NCBI GenBank assembly: GCA_963745405.1
Contig: CAVUWY010000002.1
Location: 806,001-870,000 of the forward strand
Length of the DNA: 64,000 nt
Source of the DNA: C-114 sp963745405
Lineage (GTDB): Bacteria > Chloroflexota > Limnocylindria > Limnocylindrales > CSP1-4
Reading direction: 5' to 3'
The position numbers were made by a program, and so were the translations under genes. A model generated the notes under the pieces. The model ran no database searches. It was not told the origin of the DNA and worked only from the letters and a program-made list of their open reading frames with translations. Shown here in pieces: positions 52,238 through 61,077 of this stretch (its first letter is position 1; each line of letters starts with the position of its first letter).

Positions 52238-52330
52238 ATGGCGGCTCCCGCGCTCACATCCCCCACCCTCGCCCTCCGCCCACCTCCTTGCAGCCCCGGC
52301 CAGGGCGTCCGGCCACCCGCTCGTCGGTGA
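52238..52330 (+). CDS. 30-residue leader peptide ORF
   Basis: Begins at the first ATG after the TATACT box and ends in a TGA overlapping the GTG of the glycosyltransferase at 52327 (GTGA). The peptide is Pro/Ala/Arg-rich (A-L-R-P-P-P-C-S-P-G) with no domain. It could serve to load ribosomes for the next gene on a leaderless transcript. Alternatively its frame and the glycosyltransferase frame were once one and a base was lost. Confidence 0.4.
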   Translation: MAAPALTSPTLALRPPPCSPGQGVRPPARR

Positions 52331-53433
52331 CGACCGGCTGGGTCGTCCTCAGCGAAGGCAGTCGGCTTCGATGGGGCGGTGACATCCGTCGCCACTACCT
52401 GTTGCGGCCGCTCGCCCGGATGTCCGGGGCGCGCAACGCCGGGAGCTGGACGGCCGATATCCTGCGCTCCACCCTGGACGAGTCGGGACGGGGTCGCGCT
52501 CGCCTCGCGAGCGTCGAGTTCCTCGACCGCGAGGCGCTCGATGTGGCGATCGCACGGACGAAGCCGATCGTGGTCGACTTCCATGACGAACCCCTCGCCC
52601 ATGCCGACGCCCTGGGACACACGCTGTCCGTCGATCGCTCTGCCGAGCTCCGGTCCCTCGTCGACTCGAACCTTGCGATCTTTCCGGATGTGATCTGCCA
52701 ATCCCCCGAGTTCGTCCGTCTCGTCGGACTTGACGCTCGGCGGACGTTCATCGCGCCCAGCGGCACGGACAGCCGGCGGATCGTGCCGGGCCCGTGGCCG
52801 GAGGCGCCGGTCGTTGGGATGGTTTCCGGCGCCTCGCCCGGCCGAGGCATCGAGGCCCTCGTCGCCGCCTGTCGCCTGCTGCGGGCGGACCATCCCGATG
52901 TCCGTCTCTGGCTCGCGCTCGCCGGCACGACCGATGCTGGGCGGGCGTACCTGCAGGGGCTCGTCGAGTCGTTCGCCTCGGACTCATGGATCACCGTCGA
53001 GGCCGTCCCGTATCGGGAGATCGGGCCCCGGCTCGCGGCCACCTCGGTCCTCGTGATCCCGCATCCTGCGCATCCCTATTGGGACGCGGTCCTGCCGATC
53101 AAGATGTTCGATTACCTGGCCGCCGGGCGACCTGTCGTGGCGACGCCAAGAGTGGCCACGGCGGCGCTGCTCGATGGATGTGCCGCCGGGATCGTCGCCG
53201 AAGGGGACGAGCCGGCCCACCTCGCATCGGCCATCGGTCGGCTCCTGGGCGACGATCGACTGTCCCGGCGCACGGGAGCCGCGGGTCGGACGGCGGCCGA
53301 GACCACCTACGACTGGGCTGTCATCGGGCGCCGCCTCGCCAACCAGATCCTCCGCCGCGAGGATCGCGTCCGATGGTTCGGCGAGCGGGTCCGGGTGGCC
53401 CGGAACCGGGCCCTCCACCGCACGAGGCCCTGA
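52327..53433 (+). CDS. Glycosyltransferase, GT4-like
   Basis: 368 residues from the GTG at 52327, coupled to the leader ORF. GT-B fold: N-terminal W-V-V-L-S-E-G-S-R-L-R-W-G-G-D, then C-terminal V-G-M-V-S-G-A-S-P-G-R-G-I and I-K-M-F-D-Y-L-A-A-G-R-P-V-V-A with the donor-binding E/D region. H-P-A-H-P-Y-W-D precedes it. Donor and acceptor unknown. Followed four bases later by the next glycosyltransferase gene. Confidence 0.78.
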   Translation: MTTGWVVLSEGSRLRWGGDIRRHYLLRPLARMSGARNAGSWTADILRSTLDESGRGRARLASVEFLDREALDVAIARTKPIVVDFHDEPLAHADALGHTLSVDRSAELRSLVDSNLAIFPDVICQSPEFVRLVGLDARRTFIAPSGTDSRRIVPGPWPEAPVVGMVSGASPGRGIEALVAACRLLRADHPDVRLWLALAGTTDAGRAYLQGLVESFASDSWITVEAVPYREIGPRLAATSVLVIPHPAHPYWDAVLPIKMFDYLAAGRPVVATPRVATAALLDGCAAGIVAEGDEPAHLASAIGRLLGDDRLSRRTGAAGRTAAETTYDWAVIGRRLANQILRREDRVRWFGERVRVARNRALHRTRP

Positions 53434-53437
53434 CCTC

Positions 53438-55807
53438 GTGGCGGGGCTTGACACGGAGTCACTGACGATCGAGGACGCCCTGCGGCCGCTCATCGCGCGT
53501 GCCACGCGCATCGTCGACGTCGCAGCCGGACCGATCGAGCTCATCGATCCCTCGAGTCTGCCTCCCGGGGTCGTCTACGAGCGACGCGAGGCCGATGACC
53601 TCGAGGCGGGCGGTCTCGGGCCCGACACACTCCTGATCACGGTCGTCGGTGCGGATCCCGACCGCGGCGGCCCGCTCGCGGCGTTCGGGGCCATCCGAGG
53701 CCTCGGCTCGGGGGGGCGCTTCGCCATCGCGGTCCGTGCATCGCTCGATCGAGCCACCGGGCGGGATCTCGTCGACGGCCTCGCCGAGCTCGACGGTCGC
53801 GTCGTCGAGATCGATCCGGTCTTCGGAGCGGGGCTGCATGCGGTCGTCGTCGGAGTGCGCGACGGCGGGTCGCCGCACTCGGTGGAGATCGCACCGCCGG
53901 TCGCGGTCGAGGAGCGGCGCCGCGATCTCCGGACGGCCAATCGACTGGTGCTCGGCTGGTACCTGGAACAGCTCGTTCCGACGGGCGATGATGCAGCCGC
54001 CGCCGACCCGAACGCGCCGTCGAGACAGGAGGTCCGACGATTGAGCCAACGGCTGAACGAGACGGAGACTCGATTGGCGGCGATCGAGACCTCAACCTCC
54101 TATCGCCTCGGACGAACCGTCGTCCAGGCCGTTCGACGGCCGGCGCGGGTCGCTCGGCTCATCCCCGACCTTGCAGGTCTCCGCCGACGCAGCTCGCCTC
54201 AGCGGTCAACGCCAGCGGCAGCCGGTCCGCCGTCCCGCGTCGACGGCCGGGCGGCCTGGTACGCGTCGATCAGATACGGCCCGGAGCGGCTGTTCCAGGC
54301 ACACAGCGCCGGGGCCGCCGGAGCCCGGACGAGGCTCGTCATCGCGGGCGTGCTTCGTGACGAGACCGCCGACGCACTCGACCATGATGCGATCGTCCAG
54401 CGCCTGACTCCGAACGACGCGATGATCGCGCTCGAGCGGTCCGATCCGGACCTCCTCCTCATCGAGACCGGGGCGTTCGGCGCCGGTCGCCAGTGGGCTT
54501 ACGCGGGCGACCCAGCGGCCGTCGAACGCGATCGCGAGCTCCTGCGACTCATCGATGCCTGTCGCGGGCTTGGTCGTCCGACCGTGCTCTGGCGGACCGC
54601 GGCGACGCCGTTCCCGATCGGGATCGGCGAACTTGTCGGCCGGTTCGACGTGGTCCTCGACGCCACCACACCCGGATCCGCGGCCGAGTGGCGCGCGGGC
54701 GTCCAGCTCTCACACTTCAACCTGCTCGGAGCCGATGACGACCGCTCTGATGCGCCGCTGCTCGTCGGGGCGTGGGATGAGCGCGCCCCGAGGACGACAC
54801 GGATCGCCCATCAGGCACTGCTCGAAGGTCTTCTCGAGGTCGGGCTGGAGATCCGCATCGACGAGCGCTCCATCGCCGGTAGCGAAGCCTTTCCACCGAC
54901 CCTCCGATCGGCGATCCGTGGATCGGTCGACTCGGCGAGGGCCGCCGCGCTCTATCGATCTCGGATGCTGGTCGTCGATGACCCGTTCGCGTCGCCGCGC
55001 GGCAGCGACCGGGTCCTCGAGGCGCTGGCCTGCGGGGCCCGCGTCGTGGTGTCCCGAGGAGCTCGACCCGGGCTTCCCGCGGACGTCGTGATCGCCGTCG
55101 ATGAGGTCGGTGGGGTCGCGGCCACCGTCGATTCGGTGCGCACCGCTGGATACCTGTCGGCCCGACAGTCGAGAGAAGTCTCCCGAGCGCTCTTCCAGGA
55201 GCATGCCGTGCCGGTCGCTCTTTCCCGGCTCGTGGGACGCCTCGGTCTGACCGTCGACCCGCTCCTCGAGCGCGGGGTCACTCTGATCGTCCGAACGCCG
55301 GGCGGCGCATCGGCGGACGACATGGTCGCCGCCGTCCTGGGTCAGACACATCGGCCCCGCGAGGTCGTCGTCATCGTCGACGGCGACCGTGCGGCGATGA
55401 CGCGACCACTCGACGAGATCGCCGCCGCCGGGGTCGACGTTCGGGTCGCCATCGATCCCGCTCCCGAGACGACGGACAGCGCCGGAGCCGGCTCGTGGAC
55501 CTGGGCTGTCGCCGAGGCACGCCAGCCGTGGGTCCGAGCCTGGACATCGGGCTATCACGGGCCCGATGACCTGCTCGACCTCGCGACGGCGGCTGAATCA
55601 TCCCGGGCCGAAGCAGTCGGCTACGCAGAGGGCACCGCACTTGCCTTCGTCGGCGACCTCCCCCTCGGGGAGGCACTGATCCGCCGGGAGGTGCTGGATC
55701 CGGATAACGCACCACCAGGCGCGCTCGCGTCAGGCCGCCTCGGGCCCTGGGCGCGTCGTGGCGTCCGCCTCTGTGGGGTCGGAGAGGCCCCGAGGGCGGA
55801 GCGATGA
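53438..55807 (+). CDS. Multidomain glycosyltransferase (GT-B-like plus GT2-like domain)
   Basis: 789 residues from the GTG at 53438; a frame opening at 53174 overlaps the previous gene and is not needed. Residues 1-180 look like a Rossmann/methyltransferase-like domain (R-I-V-D-V-A-A-G-P, L-L-I-T-V-V-G-A-D-P). Residues 195-250 form a short coil ending S-Y-R-L-G-R-T-V-V-Q-A. Residues 260-600 are CgeB-like GT-B (V-L-E-A-L-A-C-G-A-R-V-V-V-S near 528). From about 612 a GT-A/GT2-like domain begins V-T-L-I-V-R-T-P-G-G and has V-L-G-Q-T-H-R-P-R-E-V-V-V-I-V-D, with D-G-D as a possible metal motif. A multi-step sugar transferase is likely. The stop overlaps the next start. Confidence 0.72.
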   Translation: MAGLDTESLTIEDALRPLIARATRIVDVAAGPIELIDPSSLPPGVVYERREADDLEAGGLGPDTLLITVVGADPDRGGPLAAFGAIRGLGSGGRFAIAVRASLDRATGRDLVDGLAELDGRVVEIDPVFGAGLHAVVVGVRDGGSPHSVEIAPPVAVEERRRDLRTANRLVLGWYLEQLVPTGDDAAAADPNAPSRQEVRRLSQRLNETETRLAAIETSTSYRLGRTVVQAVRRPARVARLIPDLAGLRRRSSPQRSTPAAAGPPSRVDGRAAWYASIRYGPERLFQAHSAGAAGARTRLVIAGVLRDETADALDHDAIVQRLTPNDAMIALERSDPDLLLIETGAFGAGRQWAYAGDPAAVERDRELLRLIDACRGLGRPTVLWRTAATPFPIGIGELVGRFDVVLDATTPGSAAEWRAGVQLSHFNLLGADDDRSDAPLLVGAWDERAPRTTRIAHQALLEGLLEVGLEIRIDERSIAGSEAFPPTLRSAIRGSVDSARAAALYRSRMLVVDDPFASPRGSDRVLEALACGARVVVSRGARPGLPADVVIAVDEVGGVAATVDSVRTAGYLSARQSREVSRALFQEHAVPVALSRLVGRLGLTVDPLLERGVTLIVRTPGGASADDMVAAVLGQTHRPREVVVIVDGDRAAMTRPLDEIAAAGVDVRVAIDPAPETTDSAGAGSWTWAVAEARQPWVRAWTSGYHGPDDLLDLATAAESSRAEAVGYAEGTALAFVGDLPLGEALIRREVLDPDNAPPGALASGRLGPWARRGVRLCGVGEAPRAER

Positions 55808-58029
55808 CCGCGAAGCGGAGGCCGCGGGTCCTCGTCTACGGTGACGTGAATCTCAACATCATCGACGGGTCGGCCATCTGGGCCCAATCGGTCGTCCAGG
55901 TGATGTCCAGGGCCGACTGTCAAGTCAGCCTGCTCCTCAAGACACCGGTTCTTACCGACCGGTTGCTGAAGCCGATCAGCGACCTTGCGGGGGTGACGAT
56001 CATCCGCCCATTCGAGGACGGCCTCGTGGAGAAGACGGCCTCGGACCGCCTCTCGGTCGACGAGGCGGTCGAGATCATGGGCCGGCTCGATCGGGCCGAC
56101 CGATTCGATGTCGTGATCATCCGCGGGTTCCTGCTCGCCGGCACCATCGTCGACGGCGGCGCCTTCTCGGGACGGCTGTGGACCTACCTGACCGATATCC
56201 CCCAATCGGTGGCCGCCCTGGACGATGACACGATCGACCGCCTCGGAGAGATCGCGTCCGCGTCCCGATATCTCCTGTGCCAGACGGAGGAACTGCGGGC
56301 GTTTCTCGAGGGCTCGGTCCCCCAGGCATGCGGGCGCAGCGCGCTATTCGCCCCGGTCGTGCCCGAGCTCGACTTTGCCGCTCCGGCTCCTCGGACTGCG
56401 GCAGGCCGCCCCCTCAAGCTCGTCTATTCGGGCAAGTTCGCGCCGCTCTGGAACACGCTCCAGATGACGTCGCTGCCTGCCCTCCTTGCCGAACGTGGTG
56501 TCCCCGTCGAGCTCCATGCGATCGGAGACAAGATCCACCGGGATCCGACCGATGTCGAGTTCTATCAACGGATGCGGACGGCACTGCGTCGGACGCCGGG
56601 CGTCGTGTGGCACGGCGGGCAGACACGCCAGGACGCCATGATCCTGAGCGGCCAGGCCGACATCGGCATGGGCTGGCGGGATGCCCGCCTCGACACGAGT
56701 CTGGAATTGTCCACCAAGGTGCTCGAGTACGGCTCGGTCGGCCTACCCGTCGTCCTCAACCGGACGCCGATGCATGAGGGGCTTCTCGGGGTCGATTACC
56801 CGTTGTTCGCTGACTCACTCCGGGAAGTCGCCGACGTCATCGAGCTGGCCGCCACCGACGCATCCGCCTACACGATGGCTGCGGGTCGCTGTTCAGCCGC
56901 TGCGCGCCGATTCGGCCTCGAGGAGGCTGCGAGGCATGTCGGATCGCTCCTCCAGCGTGCGTTCCCGAGCGTACCCTCGCTCGCCGGCCGTTCGCGCGCT
57001 CTGCGCGTCGGGATCGCCAGCCATGACCTGAAGTTCTTCGGTGCGATCCTCGAACACCTGGAGGCAGCGCCCGAGATCGAGGTGCGGATCGATCACTGGC
57101 CCACACTTTCGAGCCACGACCCGGCCGACAGTCGCGCCCTCGTGGAGTGGGCCGACGTGATCGTGTGCGAATGGTTCGGGCCGAACGCGGTCTGGTACAG
57201 CGCCAACAAGCGACCAGGCCAGCGACTCATCGTTCGCCTCCACCGATTCGAGCTGTACCGACCCTGGCCCGGCCTCGCCTCGATCGACCGCATCGATCAG
57301 GTGATCTGTGTCAGCCCGCACTACGCCCGCCTCACCCGTGAAGCGACCGGCTGGCCGACGCACAAGGTCGCGGTCATCCCGAACCTGGTCGACGTCGCCG
57401 GCTACGATCGCCCCAAGCTTGACGGGGCGCGATTCCACCTGGGCTTCATCGGCGTCGCCCCGGCGCGGAAGCGATTCGATCTGGCCCTCGACATCCTGCG
57501 GGATCTCCGCCGCGACGACGTCCGCTGGCAACTCTTCGCCAAGACGAAGCTCCCGTGGGAGTACGACTGGATCTGGAGCGTCGATGAGGAGCGGGTCCAG
57601 TTCGACGAGATCCTCCGCCGGATCCAGACCGACCCCTTGCTGCGCGGAGCGGTCACGTTCGATTCGTTCGGGCCAGATGTTTCGACCTGGCTGCGACGGA
57701 TCGGTTGGGTCCTCTCAACGAGCGATGACGAGAGCTTCCACCTGGCCCCGGCAGAGGGGATGGCGTCGGGGGCGATCCCGGTCATCCGGAACTGGGCCGG
57801 CGCCGACACGATCTACGATCGTCGATGGGTCCACCCGGATCCAGGCTCGATGGCCGCCGAGATCCGGAGGATCTCCACGGACGGCGCCTGGCAGACGGAC
57901 CGAGAGGCCGCCCAGGCACAGGTCCGAGCCTCATTCGACTTCGATCTCGTGACCACGTCCTGGGTCGATGCGCTGACCGCGGACGAGTCCCTCCCCGAGC
58001 AGCCGACGCGGTCAGCGACGACGGCCTGA
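55804..58029 (+). CDS. Double GT-B glycosyltransferase
   Basis: 741 residues, ATG overlapping the previous stop. Two GT-B units appear fused. The first (1-395) has L-V-Y-S-G-K-F-A-P-L-W and L-S-T-K-V-L-E-Y-G-S-V-G-L-P-V-V-L near residue 300. The second (about 399-741) starts L-R-V-G-I-A-S-H-D-L-K-F-F and has L-G-F-I-G-V-A-P-A-R-K-R-F-D and S-F-H-L-A-P-A-E-G-M-A-S-G-A-I-P near 645, with the donor-site glutamate. The duplication implies two consecutive transfers. The gene's last 18 bases overlap the convergent wecB-like gene. Confidence 0.78.
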   Translation: MTAKRRPRVLVYGDVNLNIIDGSAIWAQSVVQVMSRADCQVSLLLKTPVLTDRLLKPISDLAGVTIIRPFEDGLVEKTASDRLSVDEAVEIMGRLDRADRFDVVIIRGFLLAGTIVDGGAFSGRLWTYLTDIPQSVAALDDDTIDRLGEIASASRYLLCQTEELRAFLEGSVPQACGRSALFAPVVPELDFAAPAPRTAAGRPLKLVYSGKFAPLWNTLQMTSLPALLAERGVPVELHAIGDKIHRDPTDVEFYQRMRTALRRTPGVVWHGGQTRQDAMILSGQADIGMGWRDARLDTSLELSTKVLEYGSVGLPVVLNRTPMHEGLLGVDYPLFADSLREVADVIELAATDASAYTMAAGRCSAAARRFGLEEAARHVGSLLQRAFPSVPSLAGRSRALRVGIASHDLKFFGAILEHLEAAPEIEVRIDHWPTLSSHDPADSRALVEWADVIVCEWFGPNAVWYSANKRPGQRLIVRLHRFELYRPWPGLASIDRIDQVICVSPHYARLTREATGWPTHKVAVIPNLVDVAGYDRPKLDGARFHLGFIGVAPARKRFDLALDILRDLRRDDVRWQLFAKTKLPWEYDWIWSVDEERVQFDEILRRIQTDPLLRGAVTFDSFGPDVSTWLRRIGWVLSTSDDESFHLAPAEGMASGAIPVIRNWAGADTIYDRRWVHPDPGSMAAEIRRISTDGAWQTDREAAQAQVRASFDFDLVTTSWVDALTADESLPEQPTRSATTA

Positions 58030-59136
58030 AGCCAAGGCAGCGCCCGCCGGCCCCCCACGCTCGGCTGCGTCTCGGATGATCCGGGCGATGCGCCCACCGG
58101 CTCGACCGTCCCAAAGCGGTGGCCGCTGAGTGGGGAATGTGGCGGTCCCGTCGAGGATCGCTCGGGCGATAGGCATCACCTCGTCGGCCTCGACGAGGCG
58201 ATTCGTACCGTGACTGATCGTGATGGGCCGCTCCGTGTTCCGTCGCAGGGTCAGACACGGGATATCGAGGATCGTGGTCTCCTCCTGGATGCCGCCGGAG
58301 TCCGTGACAACGAGGCTCGACCCTCGGACCAGGGACATGAAGTCGACATAGCCGAGAGGCTCGATCACCCGGAGCCGCTCACCGGAAGCGAGACCGGCGG
58401 CCTCGAGACTCGGGCGACCACGGGGGTGGAGCGGCAGGACCACCGTAAGCAGCGACGAGAGCTCGACCAGGGCCGCCACCACCCGCCGGGCGTCGGCGGG
58501 CGCATCGACGTTGGACGGCCGGTGGAGAGTGGCGACGGCGTATGGCTCGGACAGGCCCAGGCGCGCCCGTGCCGCGCTGACATCGAAACGATCCTCGTTG
58601 GCGATAAGGGTGTCGATCATCGTGTTGCCGACGAAGAAGATCCGCTCAGCCGCGACGCCCTCCGCGGTGAGGTTGTCGATCGCCTCGGGACTTGTGACGA
58701 AGCAGAGGTCGGACAGGGCGTCGGTCACTCGGCGATTGATCTCCTCGGGCATCGTCGGGTCGAAGCTGCGAAGACCCGCCTCGACGTGGGCGATGGGGAG
58801 GCTCCGCTTGGCTCCGACGAGGGCCGCCGCCAGGGTCGAGTTGACGTCGCCGTACACGATGAGCATCGCAACGTCGAGTGCGCCGACCGCACCGTCGAGG
58901 GCGACGAGGAGAGCGGCCGTCTGGACGGCCTGCGACCCGGACCCGACACCGAGATTGAGGTCGGGCTCAGGTATCTCGAGGTCTCGGAAGAAGACATCGG
59001 ACATGCCGGCGTCGTAGTGCTGGCCGGTGTGGATGAGCGTCTGGGCGGTGCCGAGGTCGCGGAGCGCCTTCACGACCGGAGCCGCCTTCATGAAGTTCGG
59101 TCTGGCGCCGACGACATGTACCACCTTGCCGGTCAT
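58012..59136 (-). CDS. wecB: UDP-N-acetylglucosamine 2-epimerase (non-hydrolysing)
   Basis: 374 residues from ATG 59136. Converts UDP-GlcNAc to UDP-ManNAc. Motifs: V-V-G-A-R-P-N-F-M-K-A at the N-terminus, H-T-G-Q-H-Y-D, H-V-E-A-G-L-R-S with the catalytic glutamate region, M-P-E-E-I-N-R-R, T-L-H-R-P-S-N and T-D-S-G-G-I-Q-E-E. Partner of the UDP-sugar dehydrogenase at 49761. The ATG overlaps the stop of the glycosyltransferase upstream (ATGA), so they are co-translated. Confidence 0.93.
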   Translation of the reverse strand: MTGKVVHVVGARPNFMKAAPVVKALRDLGTAQTLIHTGQHYDAGMSDVFFRDLEIPEPDLNLGVGSGSQAVQTAALLVALDGAVGALDVAMLIVYGDVNSTLAAALVGAKRSLPIAHVEAGLRSFDPTMPEEINRRVTDALSDLCFVTSPEAIDNLTAEGVAAERIFFVGNTMIDTLIANEDRFDVSAARARLGLSEPYAVATLHRPSNVDAPADARRVVAALVELSSLLTVVLPLHPRGRPSLEAAGLASGERLRVIEPLGYVDFMSLVRGSSLVVTDSGGIQEETTILDIPCLTLRRNTERPITISHGTNRLVEADEVMPIARAILDGTATFPTQRPPLWDGRAGGRIARIIRDAAERGGPAGAALASGRRR

Positions 59137-60980
59137 GTGTTCTCCGAGCGGGTGCCCCGGCTCGCCTCGCGATCCGCATACCAGCGGATCCCCGGCCCTA
59201 TCCGACCGCGACCACCGGACCCGAGCGCCCGTTCCGCGATCCGGTAGTCCGTGCCGCCGATGCAGATGACCTCGGAGGCCGCATCCGATCCACCCGTCAG
59301 GCTCGACGTGAGGGCCCGCCTGAGTCCCGCGACCTGCCGATCGGCCAGCCGCCGGGCGCCTGCACCGCCCAGGTCGCGGACACCAGCCTGGAGGTAGTCC
59401 AGACCACGTTCGACGCGGCTCCGTCTTGGAGCGCGCCCCGATGACGGAGGCGGGGGGCCCTCGGTCCCGCCGAACGCCACCGCCTCGACACCCTCGAGGT
59501 CGTCCGGCAGGCTGCCGACCGACGCATCCGACGTGCAGACGACCCGCAGCCCGGACCGGATGGCCGATGGGATCGCCGATACGAGCGGCACGAGCCCCGA
59601 CGTGTCGAAACCCACGAGGACCGTTCCGCGGCTCGGACGGTCGTCGTTGCGAGCGGCGCCGGCCCACCGGCCGGCCGACGACGGTCGATGGTGCGGCCCG
59701 GCGTGCCACTCGGATAGCACCTCGTCGTAGAGGTTCGCTAGTCGAAGGGCCACCGCCGCAGCGCCGAAGCGGGTCTCGACCGCCGCCCGAAGGCTCCCGG
59801 GGTCGAACTCCTCGCGACGACCGAGCGTCTCGAGGATGGCAGCCGCGAGGGCCGTCGGGTCGCCGGGCGGCACGAGGGCACCGAGCCGTCGGGGTTCCGA
59901 GCCGAGGATCTCCCTGAGCGGCGGCGTGTCGACCGCCACGACGGGCAGGCCCGAGGCGAGGGCCTCGACCGGAGCGACCCCGAACGTCTCGCGGGTACTG
60001 GCATGGACGAGGATGCTGGCTCGCGCCATCGCCGCGGCGACACCGATCCGCAGCGCGGGACCCTCGAACCGGACGGCAGCGGCGATGCCGAGGTCCTCGG
60101 CGAGTCGGCGCCAGCCCGCCTCGGTCTCCTCGCTCGGCGATCGACCGATCAGGCGCAGCCTCGTCGCCGGACGTTCGGAACGGACCCGAGCGAAGGCGGT
60201 GAGCAGGTCGGCGATGCCCTTCGTCCCGGTGCGGTACCCCACGTAGAGGAGCTCGTCGGGGTCTCGCTCGCCGGTTTGGGCGATCCGGAAGTCGTCGATG
60301 GCGACGGCGTTGGGGAGGACGACGACCTTCGATGCACACTCGGGTATCGCCGAGCGCAACTCCGCTCCGAGTGACTCGCTCACGGCGATGACCCTGGCGG
60401 CCCTGCGTACAGCATCGAGGTACAGCCGGCGAGTCGGGCGATCGGCGAGCTGTCGGCCGAGGTAGGTGGCGTGCTCGGTGATGATGAGGGGCGCCCGGAG
60501 CGGCCGGATGAGGGTCGTCGCCGCTGCCCCGTCCGGGTAGCCGGTATGGGCGTGGATGACCGTCGGCCTGGCGTCGCCGAGACGTTCAGCCACGAGCCCG
60601 AGCGCCGACCTGCGATCCGCCGCCAGGTGGACCGGTGTACCGATCCCGCGTCCGCCGCTCGGTATCGGCAGTCGGGCGACCGGCACGCCCGCCGGTCCAG
60701 AGAAGCCCGCCGGCGAGAACAGGGTGGGCTGAGTCCGGATCGTCACCGCGGCGCTTCGTCGGACCGCCGCCGCCTGTCGCCGCCGGTCGATCGGCCCCCC
60801 GGTGAGACGAACCGGCTGGAATGAGACAACGACCGGTGCGACCAGCCCGGTCGCCCGGAGCGCCCCGACCTGGTCGGCTATGAAACGGCCCTTGCTCGTG
60901 TCATCCACGGCCGGGAACCAGCTCGCGACGACGACGGCTCGGACCTCGGCCTCGTCGGCGGACCGGCTCGCGACCTCCAT
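59133..60980 (-). CDS. Glycosyltransferase (GT4-type) with C-terminal extension
   Basis: 615 residues. The GT-B part covers about 1-415: V-V-V-A-S-W-F-P-A-V-D-D-T-S-K-G-R-F early, I-H-A-H-T-G-Y-P-D-G, I-T-E-H-A-T-Y, then V-S-E-S-L-G and T-R-E-T-F-G-V-A-P-V-E-A-L-A-S-G-L-P-V-V. The remaining 200 residues form an extra, unrecognised domain (V-L-V-G-F-D-T-S-G-L-V and V-I-C-I-G-G-T-D-Y) separated by a low-complexity linker. A TAGACT box seven bases before the ATG indicates a leaderless transcript covering this gene and wecB. Confidence 0.8.
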   Translation of the reverse strand: MEVASRSADEAEVRAVVVASWFPAVDDTSKGRFIADQVGALRATGLVAPVVVSFQPVRLTGGPIDRRRQAAAVRRSAAVTIRTQPTLFSPAGFSGPAGVPVARLPIPSGGRGIGTPVHLAADRRSALGLVAERLGDARPTVIHAHTGYPDGAAATTLIRPLRAPLIITEHATYLGRQLADRPTRRLYLDAVRRAARVIAVSESLGAELRSAIPECASKVVVLPNAVAIDDFRIAQTGERDPDELLYVGYRTGTKGIADLLTAFARVRSERPATRLRLIGRSPSEETEAGWRRLAEDLGIAAAVRFEGPALRIGVAAAMARASILVHASTRETFGVAPVEALASGLPVVAVDTPPLREILGSEPRRLGALVPPGDPTALAAAILETLGRREEFDPGSLRAAVETRFGAAAVALRLANLYDEVLSEWHAGPHHRPSSAGRWAGAARNDDRPSRGTVLVGFDTSGLVPLVSAIPSAIRSGLRVVCTSDASVGSLPDDLEGVEAVAFGGTEGPPPPSSGRAPRRSRVERGLDYLQAGVRDLGGAGARRLADRQVAGLRRALTSSLTGGSDAASEVICIGGTDYRIAERALGSGGRGRIGPGIRWYADREASRGTRSENT

Positions 60981-60987
60981 GGCCGAG

Positions 60988-60993
60988 AGTCTA
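60988..60993 (-). promoter_or_regulatory. Leaderless promoter -10 box for the 60980 gene and wecB
   Basis: TAGACT on the minus strand, seven bases upstream of ATG 60980, no ribosome binding site. Same geometry as the boxes at 28883, 31826 and 52225. Confidence 0.55.
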
Positions 60994-61077
60994 TCGTCGG
61001 CGACCGACGGTCGCTTCCGGTGACTCGCGGAGACGTACCCACGGCCGACGAGGGCCGCGTGCTACCCTACCGCGCGC

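Noticed and set aside
53174..53437. Upstream extension of the 789-residue glycosyltransferase
   Set aside because: It overlaps the preceding glycosyltransferase gene in another frame and has Arg/Pro-rich composition. A GTG right after the upstream stop is a better start.
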